Positions 1 through 11,160 of a stretch of 64,000 nucleotides of DNA are shown in pieces. Below the pieces are notes generated by a model. The model was not told the origin of the DNA and did not search any database. It worked only from the letters and a program-made list of their open reading frames with translations. Each line of letters begins with the position of its first letter. Position 1 is the first letter of the stretch. Both the position numbers and the translations under genes were made by a program. The stretch is from positions 124,001-188,000 of the forward strand of contig CAWDAI010000014.1 in assembly GCA_963800275.1 (NCBI GenBank), written 5' to 3'. The stretch comes from JAFMJV01 sp963800275 (GTDB lineage: Bacteria; Chloroflexota; Limnocylindria; Limnocylindrales; CSP1-4).

Positions 1-249
1 TGGTGGCGCGGCCCACGTCGGCCGGAGGAGCTGGCCGCACAGCAGGCGCTCTTCCAGGAGGAGGCGATGCTGCCCTTCGCGCTCGAGCAGGCAGAGGTCG
101 CCGCCCGCCTGTACCGGAGCGTGCGCGGGGCGCCGGCGAGGAGTGTGGACCTCGCCATCGCGGCGCATGCCATCAGTCGTGATGCCGGATTGTGGACCCT
201 CAACCCAGCCGACTTCGCCGACATCCCTGGCATCGTTCTCGTGGACTGA
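1..249 (+). CDS. PIN-domain (VapC-like) toxin, 3' end only
   Basis: The reading frame is open from the first base, so the N-terminus lies outside the window. The visible 82 residues look like the C-terminal part of a PIN-domain ribonuclease: an acidic residue in SVDLAIAAHA, then LWTLNPADFADIPG, the usual last strand and helix of VapC-type toxins. Such proteins are Mg2+-dependent RNases, usually paired with a small antitoxin encoded just upstream; that gene would be off the window. The frame ends with LVD and TGA. The family call rests on the C-terminal motif only, and toxin activity cannot be judged from a fragment. Confidence 0.7.
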   Translation, partial: WWRGPRRPEELAAQQALFQEEAMLPFALEQAEVAARLYRSVRGAPARSVDLAIAAHAISRDAGLWTLNPADFADIPGIVLVD

Positions 250-294
250 GCCCAAGACGGCCGCCTGCCGGTGCCTCGCGGCCAGGCAGTTAGA

Positions 295-323
295 AGCGGG
301 CCGGCCGTCGAGGCCAGCCCGCT
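295..323. terminator. Hairpin between convergent genes
   Basis: AGCGGGC (295-301) and GCCCGCT (317-323) form the outer stem and GGCC/GGCC the inner stem, with one mismatch and a 5-nt loop. It sits between the stop of the PIN gene and the stop of the minus-strand ScyD-like gene, so it could end transcripts from both sides. There is no clear T-tract on either side. Confidence 0.5.
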
Positions 324-343
324 TCGTGTGGTGATCGAACCAG

Positions 344-1570
344 CTATGCGGCTGCGCCCGGTAGCGGGGCAGAGAGATCGACCTTCACGATCTCGCCTCC
401 GCCGGGAGGCGCGCCGAAGCCGAAGTCGGAGACGTAGAGGTTGCCGTCCGGCCCGAGGGTCATGGCCGTGGGGAACATCAGTCCCGTGGCCACGTCGGTG
501 AGGCTGCCGTCAGCGTTGATACGAACGACGCGGCCGCTGAACGGGGCGATGGGCGCCTGGCTCGGGTCGGCTGGCGCGCCGGACGCTTCGAGCGCGTAGA
601 GCTGCCCGTCCACGTACTGCAGGCCCACGACCGCGGTCAGGCCGGTGGTCTCGGTCGAGATCTGGCCATCGGGCGTGACGAGGTACACATCCGATGCGCC
701 ATCGACCACGGGGAACGTCGAGAGGTTGCCCACGCGGAAGTTGCCGTCGGGACCCATGGTCAGGGCCGTGGGCACGACGTGGCCTTCGCTGGCCGAGACG
801 TCGACGACACGGGTGATGTCACCGCTGCTCGGGTCGACCTTGTCGATCTCGCCATGGTTCGGATTGGCGATATAGAGCATGCCGCCGTCGGCGATCATGC
901 TGTAGGTAGTCTCATCGGGCTCGAAGTCGTCGGCCTCCGGCTTGGCCACCGGATCGGCCTGCACGAAGGCGCTGACGTCGGCCACGAGCGAGGTCGAGCC
1001 GTCGTCGTTCACCTTGAACACGCCATTGGGGACGTCGGCCACGCCGTGCGAGCAGCCTGCGCTCGCGAGATCGTAGTAGAGCGTGCCGTCGATGAAGGCG
1101 ACCGACGAAACGCCGCTCACGAGCCCGCCTTGCTGGGCCGAGGTCTGGTCGGAGGGCAGGCCGTCCACGACGGTGGCGACATTCCCGCTCGAATCGACCT
1201 TGGAGATGCGCGCGGTCAAACCCGAGGTATATGGCCCGACCGGCGCTACGACCTGGTCGCACTGACCCTCGGTCGAGGTCGTGCCACCGGTGCCGCCCTC
1301 GGCCACGTAGAGGTCGCCGTCAGGGCCGAAGGCGAGGCCGCGCGGGTTGTCCAGCCCGGTCGCGAAGACAGAGGCGTTCGACGACATCGGTGGCGGCGAG
1401 GCGGCCGGAGCCATCGACTGATCCGCGGCAGTCGGAGCCGGGGACTGATCCGCGGCAGTCGGAGCCGGGGACTGGTCCTGGGCGGCCGCGACCTGCGCGG
1501 TCACGAGCAGCCCGGCGGTGGAGATCGCCGCGATGAGCATGGCGGTCGAGGCGAGTCTGGGACGAGGCAT
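344..1570 (-). CDS. Secreted ScyD/ScyE-like beta-propeller protein
   Basis: This encodes about 408 residues. ATG at 1570 is chosen because AGGAG lies 11 nt upstream and a classical signal peptide follows at once (MPRPRLAS, a hydrophobic stretch, cleavage near VAAAQ). After a Ser/Pro/Ala linker come repeated GLDNPRGLAFGPDGDLYV / ALTMGPDGNLYVSDFG units, typical of NHL/SMP-30-like six-bladed propellers of the ScyD/ScyE family. It is probably exported and may bind ligands or act as a lactonase-like enzyme; the substrate is unknown. The linker contains a 9-residue tandem repeat. It converges on the PIN gene and stands alone. Confidence 0.75.
   Translation of the reverse strand: MPRPRLASTAMLIAAISTAGLLVTAQVAAAQDQSPAPTAADQSPAPTAADQSMAPAASPPPMSSNASVFATGLDNPRGLAFGPDGDLYVAEGGTGGTTSTEGQCDQVVAPVGPYTSGLTARISKVDSSGNVATVVDGLPSDQTSAQQGGLVSGVSSVAFIDGTLYYDLASAGCSHGVADVPNGVFKVNDDGSTSLVADVSAFVQADPVAKPEADDFEPDETTYSMIADGGMLYIANPNHGEIDKVDPSSGDITRVVDVSASEGHVVPTALTMGPDGNFRVGNLSTFPVVDGASDVYLVTPDGQISTETTGLTAVVGLQYVDGQLYALEASGAPADPSQAPIAPFSGRVVRINADGSLTDVATGLMFPTAMTLGPDGNLYVSDFGFGAPPGGGEIVKVDLSAPLPGAAA
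1416..1469 (-). repeat. 27-bp tandem repeat in the ScyD-like linker
   Basis: Two identical 27-bp units (1416-1442 and 1443-1469) encode the 9-residue unit SPAPTAADQ twice, with a third degenerate copy (SMAPAA) beside it. They lie directly after the signal peptide, so copy-number change would alter linker length without breaking the frame. Confidence 0.85.
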
Positions 1571-1684
1571 GGCTGGACACGCTCCTGGGTCGACGCACGC
1601 CGGAGGGTGGCGGCGCCGGAGCCCTATACGCACGGCACGTTGCCAGCGCCAGTCTTAAGCCAGCGTGAAGGTGCGGGACGGGCC

Positions 1685-4144
1685 TCAGGGTCGCCGCTTG
1701 AGCACCTGCGTCAGGGCGCGGTCCAGGGCGGGCGCGAGCGAACGCGCGAAGGTGGCCGTCAGATGATGGCCGTCGCGGTAGAGGATCATGCCGTCGCGTA
1801 CCACCGGGCAGTCACCGTGGCCACCGCAGATGGCCCGACCCAGGTTGACCACGCTGCCGCCGCTGAGCTTGGCGGCCACGCGCTCGCGCTCGGGGGATCC
1901 GCCGGACGAGCGTCGGAACGCGGCCACGGCGCACTTGCGGACGTCCTTGAGATGCTTGGAGAGGCAGGCCGGCACGTCGTCGCTGGCGAAGGGGACGTCC
2001 GCGAGGATCACCTTCCGGCCGGGCACCCGCTCGAGCATGCGCGCGATCGCGGCCCCCTGTGCGGCCGCGGATTCGTCGTTCTTGTCGACCGGGTACTGGA
2101 AGCGGAACTGCGCGGCGATGACCAGGTCGGGCTTGAGCTTCTGCAGGGCGGCCACGGTGTTCTCGTTGAAGCTCGCACACTCCTTGTACTTCCGCTTCAG
2201 CCGGAGGTTGCGGACCGGCATGTCGGCGAAGGGGCAGGAGACCTTGACGAAGGTGACGATCTTCCAGCCTCGCTGCTGGGCGATCTTCTGCAGGGCCGGG
2301 AACCAGTGCGAGGCGTGCGAGTCACCGACGAGGGCGACCGCGAACGAGCTGCGCTTCTTGCCGAACACGCAGGTCTTGGGCGTGGTCGCCTGCTCCGACT
2401 CGAGGCAGTAGTTGCGGCGGAGCAGCTCCTCGTCCTCGTGCGCGTCCCAGACCGACGGCCGCACGTCGGCTGGCAGTGCGATGACGGGCGCCGTCGGTGG
2501 CGTCGGGCGTGGCGTGGCCCGCGGCTGCTTCTTCGGGCGCGGCGTGACCTGCGGCTTCTTGGCCGGGCGCCGCTCCGGCTCATCGAGCTTCGGGCGAGGG
2601 GTCGTGCGGGCTGCCTTGGGAGGCGGCGTCGATGCGGGGTCGGCGTCCTGTCGGCGTGACTTCGCGGGAGCCGGTGTCACCGGCACAGGCTGCGCGGCCG
2701 CACCGCCCCTGGACGGGTCACGCGGCCCCCTTTCTGGGGCCTGCCGCTCTGCGCCCGCCTGCGCCACCGGTGGCTGTCGCAATTCGGCGATGGCAGCATC
2801 GGTCACCCAGGTCGTGGCGCCCACGCCCGCGGCCACGACCACCACCATGGCCAGCACCAGCCCCGAGGCGCTCGCCAGCTGGCGTCGCCCGCTCGAACCG
2901 AGCGATCGCCGCCGGATGGGCTCTTCGAGGATGAGGGTGCTCGTGGTCGCGATGAGCACCGCCAGCAGGACGAGGCCGGCGGTGGCTCCGGGGGACAGCG
3001 CGGAGCCGAGGGCGATGGCCGGCAGCACCAGCAGCGGCCAGTGCCACAGGTAGAGCGAGTAGCTGATGCGCCCCAGGAACCGCATCGGGGCCACGCGCAG
3101 GACCAGGCCCGGACCGAACCGATGGTCGCCGGCGAAGATGATGGCGGCCGCGCTCACGGTCGGGACGAGGGCCCACCAGCCGGGGTAGGCGAGCTGGGCA
3201 TCGAAGGCCACGCTCGCGATCACCACGGCCACCAGACCCAGCCAGCCGCAGACGGCGAGCAAGCCCGCCGCTCGCCCAGCGCGCAGGCCGCCCAGCGCGG
3301 TCAGCGCCAACAGCCCGCCGAGCGCCAGCTGCCAGGCGCGGGTGGGCAGTGAGAAGAAGGCCCAGTTGACCGCGGTGTCGGTCAGGACGATCGAAAGGAC
3401 GAACGAGACCACGGCCACGAGCGCCACCGCCAGCCCCGCCCCGCGCGGCCCGCGCAGCACCGCGAACGCGAGGATGAGCAGCGCCGGCCACACGAGGTAG
3501 AACTGCTCCTCCACGCTCAGCGACCAGTAGTGCAGGAAGGGCGAAGCGGCGGCCTCGGCGCTGAAGTAGTCACCGGCCGCGACGGCGAAGCGGATGTTGG
3601 CGACCGAGAGCGCGGAGGCGACGCCGTCCCCGGTCACGCGGGGCAGGTCCAGCGGCGGGACGATCAGCGCGCTCAGGAAGAAGGTGGCCCCGATGGCGAG
3701 CGCGGCGGCCGGCAGCAGGCGGCGGATGCGCCGCGCGTAGAAGCGCCCCAGGTCGACGCGGCCACCGCCGCGCAGCTCCCGTACCAGCAGGCCGGTGATG
3801 AGAAAGCCGCTGATGACGAAGAAGACATCCACGCCGATATAGCCGCCCGCGACGGATTCCGGCGCCGCGTGGAAGAGGACCACCAGCAGGATGGCCAACC
3901 CGCGCAGACCCTCGATGTCTGGCCGGAAGTGCTCGGCGCGTGCGGCTCCACCCGTGCTCGTCGCCCGGCTCGATCGCACCCTCGACGCGGGCGGCGGGAC
4001 GGGCCAGGTCGGTGGCCGCAGGTGCGCAGGCGGGGGCAGATACCCAGGGGACCGGGGATCGGCGGGCCGCGCGTACCCAGGCGGGGGCGCAGGGCCACGC
4101 GCGATCGGGGTGTTGCCGCGGCCTGGGCCTCTCTGATCGTTCAT
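1685..4144 (-). CDS. Membrane acyltransferase 3 (OafA-like) with C-terminal SGNH domain
   Basis: About 819 residues from ATG 4144; a GTG 18 nt upstream is an alternative, as no Shine-Dalgarno is decisive. A Pro-rich N-terminus precedes an acyltransferase-3 domain beginning RPDIEGLRGLAILLVVLFHA, with about ten membrane helices and the sequence YSLSVEEQFYLVWP typical of the family. A charged Pro/Lys/Arg linker (about residues 455-560) leads to an extracytoplasmic SGNH domain with VGDSHASHW (block I Ser) and a late DGHHLT (block V Asp/His). Fused proteins of this kind O-acetylate cell-surface polysaccharide or peptidoglycan. The acceptor here is unknown. The gene follows the two GTPase genes on the same strand but is separated from them by about 110 nt. 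Confidence 0.88.
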   Translation of the reverse strand: MNDQRGPGRGNTPIARGPAPPPGYARPADPRSPGYLPPPAHLRPPTWPVPPPASRVRSSRATSTGGAARAEHFRPDIEGLRGLAILLVVLFHAAPESVAGGYIGVDVFFVISGFLITGLLVRELRGGGRVDLGRFYARRIRRLLPAAALAIGATFFLSALIVPPLDLPRVTGDGVASALSVANIRFAVAAGDYFSAEAAASPFLHYWSLSVEEQFYLVWPALLILAFAVLRGPRGAGLAVALVAVVSFVLSIVLTDTAVNWAFFSLPTRAWQLALGGLLALTALGGLRAGRAAGLLAVCGWLGLVAVVIASVAFDAQLAYPGWWALVPTVSAAAIIFAGDHRFGPGLVLRVAPMRFLGRISYSLYLWHWPLLVLPAIALGSALSPGATAGLVLLAVLIATTSTLILEEPIRRRSLGSSGRRQLASASGLVLAMVVVVAAGVGATTWVTDAAIAELRQPPVAQAGAERQAPERGPRDPSRGGAAAQPVPVTPAPAKSRRQDADPASTPPPKAARTTPRPKLDEPERRPAKKPQVTPRPKKQPRATPRPTPPTAPVIALPADVRPSVWDAHEDEELLRRNYCLESEQATTPKTCVFGKKRSSFAVALVGDSHASHWFPALQKIAQQRGWKIVTFVKVSCPFADMPVRNLRLKRKYKECASFNENTVAALQKLKPDLVIAAQFRFQYPVDKNDESAAAQGAAIARMLERVPGRKVILADVPFASDDVPACLSKHLKDVRKCAVAAFRRSSGGSPERERVAAKLSGGSVVNLGRAICGGHGDCPVVRDGMILYRDGHHLTATFARSLAPALDRALTQVLKRRP

Positions 4145-4256
4145 CGCCTGCGGATACGCCACCTCACGCGCGGTGCGACACCTCCTCGGGTGGGTCCGTC
4201 GGACGGACACTACATCGAGATCGGCGAACCGGCTAACGAACGAGCCGTCGCCCGGC

Positions 4257-5910
4257 TCACGGCCGGTCGGGTTCCCTCGGGGTTGGTCGCGGGCGCGTCA
4301 CCTGGTCCTGCGCCGGCATCCATTCGAGCTCGTGCAGGGCGGACCAGAGGGCCGCACGCGCCTCGTCCAGCGAGGCCAGCCGAGCTCGGATGACCTCCGC
4401 CACGCAGGCGGAGACCCCCGGCGAGACCTGCTCGAGGATCGCATCCGCCCAGCGGCCACCGAGCCGGTGGGCCTGCCAGTGCAGCAGGCGGTCGAGGAGG
4501 AACCAGGACAACAGGCCGACGAGGATCAGCGCGGCCGGCGTGGGCATCGGTCCCAGGACCGGGAGGTCGACCGAGCCGGTGGGCGTGGCGCCGGCCACGG
4601 CGAAGAGGACGACCACCCAGATGGCGCCGACCACGACCGACGCGGTGGCGGCGAGCTGCAGCAGGCCGAACGCAGGCCAGAGCCGGCTGCGGGGCCGATC
4701 GCGGGCCTACGGCCGCGCCACGCACGACCGCATCGAGGCCACGGGTGAGCCGCTCGCCCACGACCGCCGGGTCCGCGCCCGCGAGCACGTTCGGGCGCAT
4801 GGGCGCCGGGAGAGAGCCCGCGGCCGCGAGCAGCACCTGCCGGACCGGTGCCGTGGCGCGGTCGAGCGAGCCTCGTTCGCGCCAGCGCCGCAGGTAGCCT
4901 TCCGGATCGGCCCGCCGGGCCGTGACGCCCGAGCCGCGCTCCAGCAGCGTCCGGCCCCGTTCGATCGGCCCGCCGCCCCTGCTCCGGGCCTCCGTCCACA
5001 CCGCCGCCTTCGCCTGGTCGCGCAGACCGCGCGGCCCCAGCAGGTCGAGCAGCGCATCGCGGGATACGGCGGCGGCCTGGTCCCCGAGCGTGGGCGCGAC
5101 GAGCGGACCGGGAGCGCTCGGGTCGGCGGCACCGGCCGCCGTGGCCAGCTCGCGGACGGCATCGAGGGCGCTCTGCTGCAGGCGTGCCCGAACGATCTCC
5201 TTGGCCGATACCCCCTCCCGCAACCAGTCGCGGAGCGGTGCCGGATCGTTGCGCGCCGATACGCCCAGCACGGGCACCTCCGGCAGGCCCTCCGCCCGTA
5301 GCCGGGCGCGCAGGTCCTCGCAGACCCGTCCGATGTCCTCGCGCGTCAGCCGGTCAGACTTGTTGACCACGAGTGCCTGGCGCGCCAGTCGCGGCATCCA
5401 GCGGCGCAGGTAGCGGTCATGCAGAACGGCATCGTCGTACTTCTCGGGGTCGGTGACCCAGACCACGGCGTCGATCCTGGGCAGGACGGCGTCGACACGC
5501 GCGGCGTGTGCCGGCTCCACCGAGTCCAGGTCGGGCAGATCCACGATGGCCACGGCGGCGCCATCCGCGGCGCCACCTCCGGCCCACGTCCGCGCCTCCG
5601 CGCCACCCAGCCACTCCAGCAGGGGAGCGGCTTGCGCCTCGTACTCCACGGGCAGCAACGCCACCGGTGCCGTGGTGGTGGGACGGCGAGCGCCGGCCGG
5701 GCTGACCTCGCCGCCCGCGATGGCATTGAGCAGGCTGGACTTGCCGACGCCGGTGCCCCCGGCCAGGCCGAGCACGTAGAGCTCGCCCGGATAGCCGCCG
5801 CGCTCCTCGATCGTGCGGGCCACCGCTCGCGCCTGCGCGGTCTCCAGGCCCAGCGTCTCGGCAGCCGTGATGGCACGCGCCAGCGCTCCCGGGATCAGCT
5901 CGATCGTCAC
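4257..5910 (-). CDS. Dynamin-like GTPase A (frameshifted near 4700)
   Basis: GTG 5910 lies 4 nt after the stop of GTPase B, so the two are probably translated together. The N-terminal GTPase domain is clear: P-loop GGTGVGKSS (about residues 51-59), a switch Thr stretch (RRPTTTAPV), G3 DLPDLDS and G4 NKSD. Downstream the frame that starts at 5910 loses sense after about base 4705. A second frame then gives a credible C-terminus with two hydrophobic segments (ASVVVGAIWVVVLFAVAG and ALILVGLLSWFLL) ending at the TGA at 4257. A single-base indel at about 4695-4710 explains this. I annotate one gene of about 550 residues; sequencing error is likelier than decay. GTPases of this class act in membrane remodelling; the role here is inferred. 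Confidence 0.75.
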
Positions 5911-5914
5911 CTGC

Positions 5915-7648
5915 TCATACCGCGATGGAGCGCAGCTCGAGCGCCAGCCGCTCGCGTGCTTCCACGTCGCCCAACTGCGCCTCGAAGCGCCGGCGTTCGT
6001 CTGCCATGAGCGCTTCGAGCGCTTCGGTAAGGCTGCGGCGGGCGCGACCGATCATCTCCTGCACGGTGGCCTCGCCGAAGAGCGCGTTGAGGAGCTTCTG
6101 GTTGAGGAAGGCGGTGGCCGCGGCGATGCCGGCTTCGGCGCCGGTGAGCCCGCCGGTGTGAGCGAAGGTGACGAGCATGAGCGTCACGGCCGCGGCGTTC
6201 ACCCCCAACGCCGCGACGCGTGCGGGGCCACGACGCTCGGCTCCGCGCTGGGCCACTTCCTGCGCGAGCAAGCCGATCCAGGCGTCGACCGCCCCACGAG
6301 TGGCCGTCTCCAGCTCAGGCGAGCAGGTCCAGAGCTCCGGGTGCGCGGCGATGATGAGCGCACCCTCGGGCTCGGCCGACCAGCGTTCGGCCGTCCGGCG
6401 GGCGGCTTCGGCCGCGTGGTTCGTGACGAGCGCCGTGATGTCGTCGGTCGCGCCCTGTTGCACGGCCACCACCGGGGCCCGCGGAGTCCTCCGCAGGAGC
6501 GTGGCCAGCGCGCCGCGCAGCTGGCCGATGCCCTTGGCGAAGTAGCGCGTGACCTGGTCGGCACCCACGAAGCTGTGCCAATGGCGGATGACCTCCTCGC
6601 GCAGGAAGGATCCCGAGAAGAGGCGGTCGAGCATCACGGTGGTCTCATCGGCCTGGATGTCGCGGGCATGCTGCAGCAGCGTTCGCCGCAGCTTTACCTC
6701 CTGCTCCAGGTCGTCGGCCACGGCCTGGACCAGGGGCGTGGCGCCGTGGAGGGCGCCGGCCAGCGCCTCGGACGCGAGCGCGTGCCGCTCGGCAGCATCA
6801 GCCGACAAGGTCGCCAGCCAACGCCTGAGTGGCTCGACGGACGAAGCCGCCAGCGAGGCACCGTTCGCACCGAGGGCGCCCTCTGGCACGGGCAGGATCT
6901 CGCGCACGCGCAGCTCGGTCTCTCTGAGCATGGCCGTGATGTCCGCCAGCACCACCTCCGCGTCCTTCCCGGCGGGCATCCGGTTGACGATGACGATGAG
7001 GCCCAGCTGACGCTGCTCGGCGCGCGCCAGGACGTCCCACGGAACGCGGTCGGCATAGCGCGTCGCGGTGGTCACGAAGATGGCCAGGTCGGCGACTTCG
7101 AGGAGGTGGTCGGCCAGGGCCCGATCAGCGTGCTCGACCGAGTCCACGTCCGGTGCATCGACGATGACGAGACCCGGCATGACCTCCACCTCGTGTCGCT
7201 CGACCTGGTCTGGCGCGAGGCCGGCCAGCGATCCGTCATCGAGGGCGCGCTGCAGGTCCCGGGCCCCACCCACCGCGACGGCTTCCCGCGTGGTGGGCCG
7301 GAGCACGCCGGTCCGGCTCAGCGGCGCCCCGGCCAGCGTGTTGAGCAGGCTCGACTTGCCCGATCCCGTGGGCCCGATGATGGCGATGAGCAGGGGCGCG
7401 TCGAGGTCGCGCGCCCGCGGCAGCAGGAAGGAGCACGTGTGGTGCAGGAGCTCTAGGGCGCGTTCGCGCGGCCCTCGCGCGGCCGTGGGCGAGACCGGCG
7501 CATCAGGGTCGAGTCCGATCTCCCGCTGTGCTGCGGCCAGCAGATCCCAGCGCTGCTCGGCGCCGTCGGCCAGGCGCTGCACCTGCGCCACGATGTCACG
7601 CGGTGCGCTGATATCTGTGTCGTCGGGCGCGTCGTCCATCCGGGACAT
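5915..7648 (-). CDS. Dynamin-like GTPase B
   Basis: About 577 residues from ATG 7648; ATG 7687 (590 residues) and ATG 7639 are alternatives, none with a strong ribosome site. P-loop GPTGSGKSS (about residues 92-100), switch Thr (RPTTREAV), G3 DAPDVDS and a divergent G4 with VNRMP instead of NKxD. The C-terminal half is helical with hydrophobic stretches around VTLMLVTFAHTGG, as expected for a membrane-associated dynamin-like protein. It is the first gene of a two-GTPase operon and is divergent from ettA. Paired bacterial dynamins often work as heteromers on membranes; that this pair does so is inference. Confidence 0.75.
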   Translation of the reverse strand: MSRMDDAPDDTDISAPRDIVAQVQRLADGAEQRWDLLAAAQREIGLDPDAPVSPTAARGPRERALELLHHTCSFLLPRARDLDAPLLIAIIGPTGSGKSSLLNTLAGAPLSRTGVLRPTTREAVAVGGARDLQRALDDGSLAGLAPDQVERHEVEVMPGLVIVDAPDVDSVEHADRALADHLLEVADLAIFVTTATRYADRVPWDVLARAEQRQLGLIVIVNRMPAGKDAEVVLADITAMLRETELRVREILPVPEGALGANGASLAASSVEPLRRWLATLSADAAERHALASEALAGALHGATPLVQAVADDLEQEVKLRRTLLQHARDIQADETTVMLDRLFSGSFLREEVIRHWHSFVGADQVTRYFAKGIGQLRGALATLLRRTPRAPVVAVQQGATDDITALVTNHAAEAARRTAERWSAEPEGALIIAAHPELWTCSPELETATRGAVDAWIGLLAQEVAQRGAERRGPARVAALGVNAAAVTLMLVTFAHTGGLTGAEAGIAAATAFLNQKLLNALFGEATVQEMIGRARRSLTEALEALMADERRRFEAQLGDVEARERLALELRSIAV

Positions 7649-7721
7649 CTTGCCGGGACAGAGCCGAGCGCGCTCATTCGGGTCCATGAGCGACTCAGGG
7701 GGCCCTGGCCCGCCGGGCCGC

Positions 7722-7733
7722 TACCCTACCTCC
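7722..7733 (+). promoter_or_regulatory. Possible -10 box for leaderless ettA mRNA
   Basis: TACCCT at 7722-7727 ends 6 nt before the ettA ATG and there is no Shine-Dalgarno, which fits a leaderless transcript starting at or near the ATG. No convincing -35 element is visible. The 85-bp interval up to 7648 also must hold the promoter of the divergent GTPase pair. Confidence 0.4.
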
Positions 7734-9413
<1,680 letters not shown>

Positions 9414-9457
9414 GGCGCATGGCCGGCGGCGACAGCCGACTCGAGCGGAGGTTCACG

Positions 9458-9832
9458 ATGGCCCAGGCACGGATCTACCACCTGGCACTTCCCGCGGACT
9501 GGGGGAGCGCGGAGGAGCGTGGCCCCTATGCCGTCAGCACGCGCGGTCTGAGCCTCGCGGACGAGGGCTTCATCCACTGTTCGTTCGCGCATCAGATCGA
9601 GCCCGTCGCCAACAGCTGGTACCGAGACCTCGACGAGCTGGTCATCATCCGCCTCGACCTCGAGCGGCTCACGTCCGAGGTCCGAGTCGAGCCTTCCTCG
9701 GATGGCAGCGGGGAACTCTTCCCCCATGTGTACGGACCCATCCCGGCCGCAGCGGCCGCTGAGACGATGATCTGGACGCGGGAGGCCGGGCAGGATTGGG
9801 CGCTGCCAGACGAGATCGGGGTGGCGGAGTAG
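9458..9832 (+). CDS. DUF952 family protein
   Basis: 124 residues. ATG 9458 is supported by GGAGG 7 nt upstream. The protein shows the DUF952 pattern: IYHLALPADW near the start, then GFIHCSFAHQI, LDELVIIRLDLERL and FPHVYGPIP. The fold resembles a small ADP-ribosyl-type or glutathione-transferase-like pocket in some annotations, but the biochemical function is unknown. It lies just after ettA and may be cotranscribed with it. Confidence 0.85.
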   Translation: MAQARIYHLALPADWGSAEERGPYAVSTRGLSLADEGFIHCSFAHQIEPVANSWYRDLDELVIIRLDLERLTSEVRVEPSSDGSGELFPHVYGPIPAAAAAETMIWTREAGQDWALPDEIGVAE

Positions 9833-9922
9833 CCCGGTCGGGATGGGCGCGATGACGGCCACAGCCCTGAGGCGCGGCTGATACTGCCGATGGACCTCAT
9901 GGACGCTGCTCGACCCGGCCGA

Positions 9923-9928
9923 TAGAAT
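9923..9928 (+). promoter_or_regulatory. Possible -10 box upstream of the SDR gene
   Basis: TAGAAT lies about 73 nt before the SDR start codon in the 168-bp gap after the DUF952 gene. A matching -35 at 17 bp is not evident. The rest of the gap shows nothing else recognisable. Confidence 0.3.
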
Positions 9929-10000
9929 TCCTCATCCCGGTCGCGCCACGCGGTTGTTGCTGCCTGCGGGCGATCCGGGGAACTTGAAGGGGGGTACCAC

Positions 10001-10777
10001 GTGTCCGTCCGCGATCGTCGCATCGTCGTCACCGGCGCCTCGAGTGGGCTCGGTGCGCACACGGTCAGACGGCTGGTGGCAGGTGGGGCACACGTCCTGG
10101 CGGTCGCACGCCGCCAGGACCGCCTCGAGCGACTGCCGATCCAGATGGCCGATGCGCCAGGTCAGGTCTATCCGGTCCAGGCCGATGTGACCTCCCCGCA
10201 GGCGTGTGAAGCGGTGGCTGAGGCAGCGATGCAGGCGCTCGGTGGCATCGACGTGCTGGTGAACAACGCCGGGAGCGAGGTGCAGGGCTCGATCGAGGAG
10301 CTGGCGCTCGAGGACTTCGAGGGCATGTATCGGGCCAACGTGTCGAGCATCTTCCTGTGCACGCGGGCCGCGCTCTCGGCACTCCGCGCCAGCAAGGGCG
10401 CGGTCATCAACGTGGGCTCGACCGTCGTCGCTCGGCCACCCCGCGACCGCTTCGGCTACGTGGCCTCCAAGGGCGCGGTCGAGGCCCTGACCCGGGCGCT
10501 GGCCGTAGACCTCGGACGTGACGGCATCCGCGTCAACGTCATCCGCCCAGGGATCATCCCGTCTGAGCTGCGCGGGTCGACCGAGGAGGAGGAGCGTGCC
10601 CGCTTCAGCGGTGGTGGCGTCACCTGGCGCCAGGCGCTCGACCGGGTCGGCCACGGCGAAGACATCGCCGATGCCATCGCCTGGCTCGCCGCGGAGGAGA
10701 ACCGCTTCGTCACGGGCGCCGTCATCGATATCGACGGTGGCTTCGCCCTCGGCCTGGCCGATCTCGAGCGGGCCTAG
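10001..10777 (+). CDS. Short-chain dehydrogenase/reductase (SDR)
   Basis: 258 residues from GTG 10001, preceded by AAGGGGGG at a good distance. Classical SDR features: cofactor motif TGASSGLG near residue 12, VNNAGSE (NNAG), catalytic Ser in NVGSTVV, YVASK as the YxxxK pair, and RVNVIRPGII after it. The Arg residues after the second strand (VARRQDR) favour NADP(H). It ends in VTGAVIDIDGGFALG. The substrate cannot be told from sequence; such proteins reduce 3-oxoacyl groups, sugars or steroids. It converges on the [2Fe-2S] gene. Confidence 0.9.
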   Translation: MSVRDRRIVVTGASSGLGAHTVRRLVAGGAHVLAVARRQDRLERLPIQMADAPGQVYPVQADVTSPQACEAVAEAAMQALGGIDVLVNNAGSEVQGSIEELALEDFEGMYRANVSSIFLCTRAALSALRASKGAVINVGSTVVARPPRDRFGYVASKGAVEALTRALAVDLGRDGIRVNVIRPGIIPSELRGSTEEEERARFSGGGVTWRQALDRVGHGEDIADAIAWLAAEENRFVTGAVIDIDGGFALGLADLERA

Positions 10778-10835
10778 CCATCAAGCGCGGAGCGCGCTCG
10801 CCGGCGAGACGGAGGCTGGCTGACCCACTGGCGAT

Positions 10836-11123
10836 CTAGGGCAGCAGCTCTTCCGCGGCACGCAGGACCGCAGCACGACCGATGACCGGATCGTCATCGA
10901 CCAGGACCGCCTGTTTGATGCCGCAGAGCCCGATGCAGTCGAGGCCCTCGAGGGCGATCCCGTCAGCGGTGCGCTCGTCGAGGCCGATGCCCAGCTGCCG
11001 CTCCAGGGCGCGCATCAGCTCGCCGTCCATGGTCTCACAGCTTTCCAGCAGACAGACACGCACATGGTGGGTCGGGGGGCGCCACCGAGGCTGGACTCCG
11101 CTCGACTGCTCGTTCGCGGACAT
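10836..11123 (-). CDS. NuoE-like thioredoxin-fold [2Fe-2S] protein
   Basis: 95 residues from ATG 11123; no clear Shine-Dalgarno. Four cysteines sit as in the [2Fe-2S] domain of NuoE and HymA-type subunits: VCLLESCETMDG (C-x4-C), then about 35 residues later LDCIGLCG (C-x3-C), with LGIGLDERTADGIALEG between. It carries only the thioredoxin-like ferredoxin half, not the N-terminal helical bundle of NuoE, and has no partner redox genes beside it. It is probably a free electron carrier or a subunit of an enzyme encoded elsewhere. Confidence 0.78.
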   Translation of the reverse strand: MSANEQSSGVQPRWRPPTHHVRVCLLESCETMDGELMRALERQLGIGLDERTADGIALEGLDCIGLCGIKQAVLVDDDPVIGRAAVLRAAEELLP

Positions 11124-11160
11124 GGACTCGCTCAGGGGGGATGTACGACCACGATAGTAG

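Noticed and set aside
779..2659. Long plus-strand open frame of over 600 codons
   Set aside because: It is antisense to the ScyD-like and acyltransferase genes, has low-complexity Arg/Gly/Val-rich content and no family features; it arises from high GC codon bias.
10836..11123. Complete NuoE subunit of complex I
   Set aside because: Only the [2Fe-2S] thioredoxin-like half is present and no other nuo or hydrogenase gene is nearby.
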